From Clostridia bacterium (GTDB lineage: Bacteria; UBA6262; WVXT01; JAUXBS01), in contig JAUXDE010000041.1 in NCBI GenBank assembly GCA_030618495.1, forward strand, positions 1 to 13,842: a DNA stretch of 13,842 bases. Reading direction: 5' to 3'. This document shows positions 8,082-12,569 of this stretch, piece after piece. The notes beneath the pieces are model-generated. The model saw nothing but the letters and a program-made list of their open reading frames with translations, was not told the DNA's origin and did no database searches. Both the position numbers and the translations under genes were made by a program. Positions within the stretch are counted from its first letter, which is position 1, and each line of letters starts with the position of its first letter.

Positions 8082-9078
8082 AAATATTGCGGTTCTTGGC
8101 GCGGGCAGCTGGGGCGCAACCCTTGCAGCCCTTCTTTGTGAAAAGAAATATAGCGTTAACCTGTGGGAGTTTGACAGAAAACAGGCATCATACCTTAGCA
8201 GCAGCAGGAAATTGCAGGTCCTGCCCGGACTGAAAATACCGCGAAAAATAAACATAACCAACGATATTTATGGTGCCGTAGAAAACGTCGATATGATTGT
8301 ATTTGCAGTCCCTTCGCAGAAAACAAGGAAAACGGCAAATATGCTTTCAGCGGTTTCATTCCCCAGCAGTACAATTATCGTAAATGTTTCCAAGGGTATT
8401 GAAATAAAAACGTCAATGCGCCTGTCGGAAGTATTGAAACAGGAACTTCCCGCAAACCTTGGAAAAAGAATTGTTGTTCTTTCCGGGCCGTCTCATGCGG
8501 AAGAGCTAAGCAGGAAACTTGCTACTACTATAGTTGCGGCATCAAAAAGCCCGGCGCTGGCCGGGACCGTACAGGAAGTATTTACTACGCCTTATTTCAG
8601 GGTGTATACCAGCAATGACATGACAGGCGTAGAAATAGGGGGCGCTTTAAAAAATATCATTGCAATTGCCGTTGGAATCGGGGACGCTATTAAAACAGGG
8701 GACAACACAAAAGCCGCATTGATTACAAGAGGCTCTTTTGAGATAATGAAACTTGGAAAAACTCTTGGAGCAAAAAGCGCAACGTTTGCGGGGCTTTCGG
8801 GTATCGGAGACCTCATTGTCACCTGTATCAGCAAAAATAGCCGTAATCGCAATTTTGGAGAAAAAATAGGGCAGGGGAAAACGGTCAAGCAGGCACTATC
8901 CGAAATCAAGATGGTGGTTGAAGGAATTTCCACCACGAAAGCTGTAAGAGAGTACGCAAAAAAACACAACATAAAGATGCCCATAACCGAACAGGTTTAT
9001 CAAATACTGTTTTGTAATAAGAACCCATTGAAAGCTGAAAAAGAACTAATGACCAGGGAATCAAAATCTGAGTATTAG
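8074..9078 (+). CDS. gpsA: Glycerol-3-phosphate dehydrogenase [NAD(P)+]
   Basis: GpsA reduces dihydroxyacetone phosphate to sn-glycerol-3-phosphate for phospholipid synthesis. I place the start at ATG 8074, not at the in-frame ATG 8026. The 8074 start puts the Rossmann motif GAGSWG at residues 9-14, as is usual for the family, has GGGGA at 8061-8065 8 nt upstream, and overlaps the pgsA stop by only 8 bp. The 334-residue protein shows K107 in VSKGIE, GPSHAEE (138-144), the catalytic Lys193 in GALKNI, NTKAALITRG (211-220) and SGIGDLIVTC (242-251), all conserved in GpsA. It is a soluble cytoplasmic enzyme that supplies PgsA and acyltransferases. The HU-family gene follows 6 bp after its stop. 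Confidence 0.96.
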   Translation: MIKNIAVLGAGSWGATLAALLCEKKYSVNLWEFDRKQASYLSSSRKLQVLPGLKIPRKINITNDIYGAVENVDMIVFAVPSQKTRKTANMLSAVSFPSSTIIVNVSKGIEIKTSMRLSEVLKQELPANLGKRIVVLSGPSHAEELSRKLATTIVAASKSPALAGTVQEVFTTPYFRVYTSNDMTGVEIGGALKNIIAIAVGIGDAIKTGDNTKAALITRGSFEIMKLGKTLGAKSATFAGLSGIGDLIVTCISKNSRNRNFGEKIGQGKTVKQALSEIKMVVEGISTTKAVREYAKKHNIKMPITEQVYQILFCNKNPLKAEKELMTRESKSEY

Positions 9079-9084
9079 GACATA

Positions 9085-9372
9085 ATGAATAAGAACGATA
9101 TAATTGATAAAGTTTCGCGTGTGACCTGCGCCAAGAAAGAGGCGGCTGATGCCGTTAATGAATTCATTTCAGTCATCAAGCAGGCTCTCGCAAACAACAA
9201 AAGAGTAACGATTTCCGGTTTTGGGTCTTTTGTTGTAAGGAACAGGAAAGCGCGCAAAGGGGTGAATCCCCGCACGGGCAAGCAAATCCATATCAAGGAA
9301 AAAGCTACAATAAAATTCAAGTCGGCAAAAAACATACTGGCTGATAAGAATAAAATTCATGAATACGATTAA
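9085..9372 (+). CDS. HU/IHF-family DNA-bending protein
   Basis: This is a 95-residue histone-like protein. The N-terminal helical dimerisation part (1-40) is followed by the GFGSF turn (45-49) and the DNA-embracing arm RNRKARKGVNPRTGKQI (52-68), which contains the conserved Arg-Asn-Pro tip with Pro62 that intercalates in DNA. The C-terminal strand and helix follow, with about 5 extra polar residues at the end. An HU and an IHF subunit cannot be separated with certainty from sequence alone. The AGGA at 9077-9080, overlapping the gpsA stop, is the likely ribosome site. The end overlaps the MerR gene by 14 bp. An IHF/HU gene followed by a MerR-type gene is a recurrent bacterial pair. Confidence 0.93.
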   Translation: MNKNDIIDKVSRVTCAKKEAADAVNEFISVIKQALANNKRVTISGFGSFVVRNRKARKGVNPRTGKQIHIKEKATIKFKSAKNILADKNKIHEYD

Positions 9373-9715
9373 TATACCTGACAAGAAATATTTCACGATC
9401 GGCGAAGTTTCCAGGTTAACCGGCATTAAGCCTTTCGTATTAAGGTACTGGGAATCTGAATTCAAGTTGCTAAGGCCCGTAAGAAGAGAGAGCGGGCAAA
9501 GAAGGTACCTGCATAAGGATATTGAATTGATTGCTACGATAAAATCCCTGCTTTATGAACGCAGGTTCAGTATAGCCGGGGCAAAAATAAAATTGAAGGA
9601 ACATAACAAAAAAATAGATAAGCAATCGGAATTGTTTGAAAAAGACAGCGCGGCGATCTCACTGATAAAAGAGATAAAAAAGGAAATCACGGGAATACTG
9701 AAAACGCTTGAGTAA
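9359..9715 (+). CDS. MerR-family transcriptional regulator
   Basis: This 118-residue protein has an N-terminal winged-helix MerR DNA-binding domain: YFTIGEVSRLTGIKPFVLRY (11-30) forms the helix-turn-helix, and GQRRYLHKDIELI (46-58) forms the wing and the following helix. Helix SIAGAKIKL (71-79) and a lysine-rich coiled-coil (about 80-118) complete it. There is no cysteine-based metal site and no large effector domain, so the ligand, if any, is unknown. It overlaps the upstream HU/IHF-type gene by 14 bp and has no ribosome site of its own, so translation is probably coupled. It is the last gene of the housekeeping run, and the sparse repeat-rich region begins right after it. Confidence 0.9.
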   Translation: MNTINIPDKKYFTIGEVSRLTGIKPFVLRYWESEFKLLRPVRRESGQRRYLHKDIELIATIKSLLYERRFSIAGAKIKLKEHNKKIDKQSELFEKDSAAISLIKEIKKEITGILKTLE

Positions 9716-9937
9716 TCATTCCCGGGACATGGCCCGGCTGGACGGCGCTTAAGAGCCTGAAATATAACAAGATACTTGAATTCCAATGATGAACTCCCAC
9801 CGACAATAAATCCATTCCGTACTTTCCCATGGTTTCCCGGACTTTTAGCAGCGTTTGGTCAATAAATGGTCAATATTTTGTAGTATTGTATTGATCGGGG
9901 GGGGGATGTCTATTCTAAATATGATTTTAAAATCGTC
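9716..9937. other. Intergenic region between merR and the toxin-antitoxin genes
   Basis: No credible gene is visible on either strand. It contains a short GC-rich hairpin (CCGGG / CCCGG, 9722-9737) after the merR stop without a following T run, repeat copy A, and a run of nine G at 9897-9905. It marks the boundary between the compact operon and the accessory region. Confidence 0.6.
9787..9880 (+). repeat. Dispersed repeat, copy A (partial)
   Basis: The segment shares the right part of copies B and C: the ACTCCCACCGACAATAAA-type left block, a decamer array, TAGCAG, and the terminal double TGGTCAATA. It holds three decamers (9816-9845, each ending TTT) and the 11-bp tandem pair at 9856-9877. 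It lacks the 49-bp left block that is identical in B and C. It is in the same orientation as the other copies. Confidence 0.85.
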
Positions 9938-9966
9938 TTGACATATTTGAATAGATAATGTATAAT
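9938..9966 (+). promoter_or_regulatory. Consensus sigma-70 promoter of the brnT-type operon
   Basis: TTGACA (9938-9943), a 17-bp spacer, and TATAAT (9961-9966) are a perfect match to the housekeeping promoter. Transcription should begin near 9973, leaving a leader of about 10 nt before ATG 9984 and no room for a ribosome site. Confidence 0.85.
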
Positions 9967-9978
9967 ATGGTATATACA
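9959..9978. promoter_or_regulatory. Candidate autoregulatory operator over the -10 box
   Basis: The inverted repeat TGTATA-N8-TATACA overlaps the -10 box and the predicted transcription start. Ribbon-helix-helix antitoxins of BrnA/CopG type are known to repress their own operons at such palindromes. Assigning this one as the operator is inference. Confidence 0.5.
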
Positions 9979-9983
9979 ATAAT

Positions 9984-10292
9984 ATGAACATAAAACAACT
10001 CGATACTGAAGATTTTGAATGGGACAAACATAATACAGAAAAAAACCTTAAAAAACATAACGTTACTTCAAATGAATGTGAAGAAGCATTTTTCAATGAA
10101 GCATTAATTGCTTTAGATACAAAACATTCCTATAATGAAGAAAGATATTTTATAATGGGAATCACTAATGCAGGAAGGTTGTTGTTTGTGGTTTATACTA
10201 TTCGCAGAAATAAAGTGAGAGTAATATCCGTAAGGGATATGAATAAGAAGGAAAGGAAAATATACCATGAAAAAACTAAAAAAGATACCTAA
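9984..10292 (+). CDS. brnT: BrnT-family toxin of a type II toxin-antitoxin pair
   Basis: This 102-residue protein belongs to the BrnT (DUF497) family, RelE-fold ribonucleases that block translation. Family landmarks are FEWD (11-14), N21 with KH (24-25), H48, EERYFIMG (52-59), the LLFVVYT strand (66-72) and VRVISVRD (78-85, in place of the commoner IISAR), followed by KKERKIYHE (88-96) with Glu90, Arg91 and Tyr94. The acidic, basic and tyrosine residues typical of the family are in place, so it may be active. It is preceded by a perfect sigma-70 promoter with a palindrome over the -10 box, and no Shine-Dalgarno sequence is seen. It overlaps the antitoxin gene by 26 bp. Codons are more A/T-rich than in the housekeeping block, consistent with horizontal acquisition. 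Confidence 0.9.
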   Translation: MNIKQLDTEDFEWDKHNTEKNLKKHNVTSNECEEAFFNEALIALDTKHSYNEERYFIMGITNAGRLLFVVYTIRRNKVRVISVRDMNKKERKIYHEKTKKDT

Positions 10293-10557
10293 TTTCAAAA
10301 ATGAAGATGAAGAGTTTGAATTCTGGTCTACTCATGATTCAACTGAATATATTAATTGGAAAAAATCTGGTAGGGTTATTTTCCCCAATCTGAAACCCAC
10401 TACAAAATCAATACCAATAAGGTTCCCCCTTTATATGATTGAGGAATTGAAATATCTTGCGAACAGGAATAATGTCCCTTACCAGTCACTTATCAAGGTA
10501 TACCTGGACGAACGTTTAAGGCAGGAATTGAATAAGAAGAAAAAGAAAGTATCCTAA
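10267..10557 (+). CDS. CopG/BrnA-type antitoxin
   Basis: This 96-residue protein is the partner of the BrnT-type toxin, whose gene it overlaps by 26 bp. The N-terminal segment IPNFKNEDEEFEFWSTHD (7-24) is the usual toxin-facing motif of the CopG_antitoxin/BrnA group (IP-x-F-x-x-E-x-x-x-x-FW-x-x-x-D). It is followed by the ribbon-helix-helix: strand TKSIPIRFP (46-54), helix 1 (55-68), the NNVPYQSLIK turn and helix 2 (68-84). The C-terminus is a lysine-rich tail. As a dimer it should bind DNA, probably the palindrome at 9959-9978, and neutralise the toxin. The ribosome site AAGGAAA lies within the end of the toxin gene. The toxin-first gene order matches BrnT/BrnA loci and is reversed relative to many other toxin-antitoxin pairs. 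Confidence 0.88.
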   Translation: MKKLKKIPNFKNEDEEFEFWSTHDSTEYINWKKSGRVIFPNLKPTTKSIPIRFPLYMIEELKYLANRNNVPYQSLIKVYLDERLRQELNKKKKKVS

Positions 10558-10637
10558 AAGTGTGATAAATATTCTGTGTATACGGTCGTTCTCACTTCAA
10601 TCTCAATGAGAATCACTACTTGAAATCTTCATTCATA

Positions 10638-10666
10638 TTGATTTTATTCCCGCATATTGTTATAAT
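10638..10666 (+). promoter_or_regulatory. Possible sigma-70 promoter before repeat copy B
   Basis: TTGATT (10638-10643), a 17-bp spacer and TATAAT (10661-10666) match the promoter consensus well. Transcription would start near 10673 and run into a strong GGAGGGG site and repeat copy B. In AT-rich DNA such matches can be accidental. Confidence 0.45.
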
Positions 10667-10696
10667 TGCAAATTCATTGGAGGGGAAGGTGACATC

Positions 10697-10732
10697 GTGA
10701 ACGAAGTGAACGAGAAATGTCCGTGGTGCTAA
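10697..10732 (+). CDS. Possible 11-residue peptide ending CPWC
   Basis: GTG at 10697 opens an 11-codon frame reading (M)NEVNEKCPWC, then TAA. A GGAGGGG ribosome-site-like sequence (10679-10685) lies 11 nt upstream and a promoter-like pair lies before that. The stop overlaps ATG 10732, which opens a 6-codon frame (MVSHRS) inside repeat copy B. The Cys-Pro-Trp-Cys ending resembles a zinc-ribbon or redox motif. It could be a degraded gene start, a leader peptide or chance. Confidence is low. Confidence 0.2.
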   Translation: MNEVNEKCPWC

Positions 10733-10847
10733 TGGTAAGTCACCGGTCTTGAAAGGCGATGAGTATATCGTCGTGAAGCAATCCCACCGACAATAAAACT
10801 ATTCCGTACTTTCAGCAGTGTTTGGTCAATAAATGGTCAATATTTTG
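10732..10847 (+). repeat. Dispersed repeat, copy B
   Basis: The first 49 bp (10732-10780) are identical to 12260-12308 in copy C. They contain the hairpin GGCGAT / ATCGTC with a 6-nt loop (10755-10772, one G-U pair in RNA). The rest aligns with A and C, with only one decamer (10803-10812) before CAGCAG and the 11-bp tandem pair TGGTCAATA-NN (10823-10844). The GTGAACGAAGTGAACGAG stretch at 10697-10714, just to its left, and GAAGCAATCCC resemble short dispersed elements common in environmental bacteria. Confidence 0.88.
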
Positions 10848-10886
10848 AAATCCTTAAGACACTCATTGTTTTTTGCTATATCTGGA

Positions 10887-10964
10887 ATAAGTGATAATAA
10901 GAGAATGTCATATTATCATATATGGTCATAAGTAAAAATAAAGAAATTCCTTATTATCACTTAT
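10887..10964. repeat. 15-bp perfect inverted repeat
   Basis: ATAAGTGATAATAAG (10887-10901) is exactly complementary to 10950-10964, with 48 bp between the arms. After a 1-nt bulge, GAAT / ATTC (10903-10906 / 10946-10949) adds 4 pairs. A competing smaller hairpin uses GATAATA (10892-10898) with TATTATC (10911-10917). It lies about 150 bp upstream of the ATPase gene. Confidence 0.75.
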
Positions 10965-11077
10965 AATTGATATATAAGCTAATAAATATAAATCTTTCTT
11001 CAAAATTCTATTGACAAATTTATAATATGAGGAGTTTCCCCGTCCCTTCCTGTTCCCGGAAATATCATACTATACGC

Positions 11078-11106
11078 TTGACATTTCATGGGTAATAATA
11101 TACAAT
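11078..11106 (+). promoter_or_regulatory. Sigma-70 promoter of the ATPase gene (leaderless)
   Basis: TTGACA (11078-11083), a 17-bp spacer and TACAAT (11101-11106) are near-consensus. The start codon ATG 11114 is only 7 nt after the -10 box, exactly where transcription should begin, so the mRNA is predicted to be leaderless. A 7-bp inverted repeat, TACTAAT / ATTAGTA (11106-11132), spans the start. Confidence 0.8.
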
Positions 11107-11113
11107 ACTAATC

Positions 11114-12280
11114 ATGAGAACAATTATTAGTAGAAACCATGACATTAAAAAAATCGAGGAATTATTAAAAGTGTTTCCGGTAACAGCTATTTTTGGGCCA
11201 CGGCAATCGGGCAAGACATTTCTGGCAAAACAAATAAAATATAATCATTATTTTGATCTGGAGAATCCAAGGGATATTGCTCTTCTTGAAAATCCACAAC
11301 TTGCATTGGAAGATTTGACTGGTTTGATAGTTATTGACGAAATACAACGCCTGCCGGATTTGTTTTCAGTTATGCGTTATCTTGTGGATAATAATCAAAA
11401 GCAGAGGTATCTTATTCTGGGTAGTGCTTCAGGAGTTTTGATAAAGCAAAGTTCAGAGTCATTAGCAGGGAGGATAGGGTATTATTATCTTGGAGGATTT
11501 TCTATCCCGGATGCCGGAGGTTCAAATATTAAAAAATTGTGGTTGAGGGGTGGGTTTCCACGCTCATTCACCGCGCGTAATAACAAAGAAAGTTTTTTGT
11601 GGCTTTCAAATTATATCAGCACGTTCCTTGAAAGAGATATTCCACAATTAGGTATAACCATACCTTCCGGCACGCTTAGAAAATTTTGGATAATGTTAAG
11701 CCATTATCATGGAACCATCCTTAATTATTCAGAGATTGCAAGGTCCTTTGGTGTTTCAGATATGACTGTAAGGAAGTATATTGATATACTTGAAAAGACA
11801 TTTATGGTAAGAATACTCCAGCCATGGTATGTAAATATAGGTAAACGGCTGGTGAAGAGTCCTAAAATATATCTAACTGATTCGGGTGTTTTTCATTCGC
11901 TCGTGTCACTGGAGGATATTAACCAGTTGATTGTTCATAATAAAGTGGGAGCTTCCTGGGAAGGGTTTGCGCTTGAATGTGTTGCGAAGTCTCTTCAAAA
12001 GAAAAAGGAAGAATTATTTTTCTGGAATACTCACACTGGCGCCGAACTGGACCTGTTTTGGCAGGATAAAGGACAGAACTGGGGAGTTGAGTTTAAATAT
12101 TCAGATGCTCCAAGAATAACACGTTCAATGCATTCGGCGATTAATGACTTGAAACTTTCTCATCTCTGGGTTATTTATCCGGGGAAACAAATGTATAAGC
12201 TTAATGCCAGGATTACCGTAATACCTCTAAATACAATAAAAGATATTTGGGACTATGCGATGGTAAGTCACCGGTCTTGA
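11114..12280 (+). CDS. AAA ATPase with DUF4143 C-terminal domain
   Basis: This 388-residue member of the AAA_14/DUF4143 family is a very widespread, often transferred group of unknown cellular role. The N-terminal P-loop domain has Walker A GPRQSGKT (28-35), Walker B LIVIDEIQ (71-78), the sensor-like strand LILGSAS (100-106), SLAGR (116-120) and the family motif LWLRGGFPRS (142-151). A linker with YISTFLERDIPQLG (167-180) and a winged-helix-like segment (about 186-230) follow. The DUF4143 part resembles a PD-(D/E)xK nuclease fold: Glu283 or Glu288, Asp313 in GAELDLFW and E326-x-K328 in GVEFKYS. The last six residues (MVSHRS) and the stop are encoded by repeat copy C, so the native C-terminus was probably slightly different. 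It is expressed from its own promoter with a predicted leaderless start and lies between repeat copies B and C. Confidence 0.88.
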   Translation: MRTIISRNHDIKKIEELLKVFPVTAIFGPRQSGKTFLAKQIKYNHYFDLENPRDIALLENPQLALEDLTGLIVIDEIQRLPDLFSVMRYLVDNNQKQRYLILGSASGVLIKQSSESLAGRIGYYYLGGFSIPDAGGSNIKKLWLRGGFPRSFTARNNKESFLWLSNYISTFLERDIPQLGITIPSGTLRKFWIMLSHYHGTILNYSEIARSFGVSDMTVRKYIDILEKTFMVRILQPWYVNIGKRLVKSPKIYLTDSGVFHSLVSLEDINQLIVHNKVGASWEGFALECVAKSLQKKKEELFFWNTHTGAELDLFWQDKGQNWGVEFKYSDAPRITRSMHSAINDLKLSHLWVIYPGKQMYKLNARITVIPLNTIKDIWDYAMVSHRS

Positions 12281-12403
12281 AAGGCGATGAGTATATCGTC
12301 GTGAAGCACTCCCGCCGACAATAAAACTATTCCATACTTTCAGGTACTTTCACGTATTTTCATGTACTTTTAGCAGCACTTGGTCAATAAATGGTCAATA
12401 TTT
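12260..12403 (+). repeat. Dispersed repeat, copy C
   Basis: The first 49 bp are identical to copy B and overlap the 3' end of the ATPase gene. The hairpin GGCGAT / ATCGTC is at 12283-12300. Four decamers with consensus CANGTACTTT occupy 12331-12370, followed by TAGCAG and the 11-bp tandem pair (12381-12402). It has the same orientation as A and B. Confidence 0.9.
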
Positions 12404-12490
12404 ATATCCAAATCAAAATATTGCTTGAATTTACTAATAACTCGTGCAGATTTTGGCAGTAGTAGAAAGGCAAGTTTACTGATATTTATT

Positions 12491-12519
12491 TGGACAAATA
12501 AAGGAAAATAGGGTATAAT
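12491..12519 (+). promoter_or_regulatory. Sigma-70 promoter of the membrane protein gene
   Basis: TGGACA (12491-12496), a 17-bp spacer and TATAAT (12514-12519) differ from consensus at one base. The predicted start of transcription, near 12526, coincides with the ATG of a 12-codon upstream ORF (12528). Confidence 0.75.
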
Positions 12520-12527
12520 CTATCAAA

Positions 12528-12566
12528 ATGCAATCAGAAATTCTGTTTGGGCAGGATACCGACTAG
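12528..12566 (+). CDS. Possible 12-codon leader peptide (uORF)
   Basis: ATG 12528 opens a frame reading MQSEILFGQDTD and ending at TAG 12564-12566, just 3 nt before the main gene's ATG at 12570. It begins about 8 nt after the -10 box, so it would be the leaderless first cistron and could deliver ribosomes to the main start, which has only a distant AGGA-type site (12553-12556). No regulatory motif such as repeated codons is visible. Whether it is translated is unproven. Confidence 0.3.
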   Translation: MQSEILFGQDTD

Positions 12567-12569
12567 AAA

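Larger units (their letters stand above)
10558..11077. other. Long intergenic region between antitoxin and ATPase genes
   Basis: No conventional gene is visible on either strand. It holds a possible promoter (10638-10666) with a short GTG mini-ORF, repeat copy B, a 15-bp perfect inverted repeat (10887-10964) in very AT-rich DNA, and a GC-rich pyrimidine-biased patch at 11031-11060 that may be a remnant of something inserted. Confidence 0.6.
12404..12569. other. Upstream region of the membrane protein gene
   Basis: The region is AT-rich and carries the promoter at 12491-12519 and the short upstream ORF described separately. Nothing else is recognisable, and no terminator for the ATPase gene is evident. 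Confidence 0.5.

Noticed and set aside
9722-9737. CCGGG / CCCGG hairpin after merR as an intrinsic terminator of the operon.
   Set aside because: The stem is only 5 bp and is followed by CTGGACGG rather than a T run on either strand.
10726-10754. The start of the B repeat block looks like the D-arm and anticodon loop (cTTGAAA) of a serine tRNA.
   Set aside because: The anticodon stem does not pair beyond a few bases, and there is no T-arm (GGTTCRA) or acceptor stem in the surrounding sequence. At most it is a tRNA-derived remnant.
11011-11026. TTGACA and TATAAT at 11011-11026 as a promoter.
   Set aside because: The boxes are only 4 bp apart, which cannot form a sigma-70 promoter. The pair at 11078-11106 has the correct 17-bp spacing.
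11027-11095. 22-codon ORF starting MRSFPVPSC in the pyrimidine-rich patch upstream of the ATPase.
   Set aside because: No ribosome site, overlaps the ATPase promoter, and resembles no known peptide. The GC-rich patch may be a remnant of a REP-like element, but it is too short to assign.
9787-12403. Integron-type cassette array with attC sites.
   Set aside because: No RYYYAAC/GTTRRRY core pairs at the repeat ends, no integrase in the window, and each module carries its own promoter.
10697-12403. CRISPR array.
   Set aside because: Only three repeat copies, long unequal spacing filled with genes, and variable repeat length.
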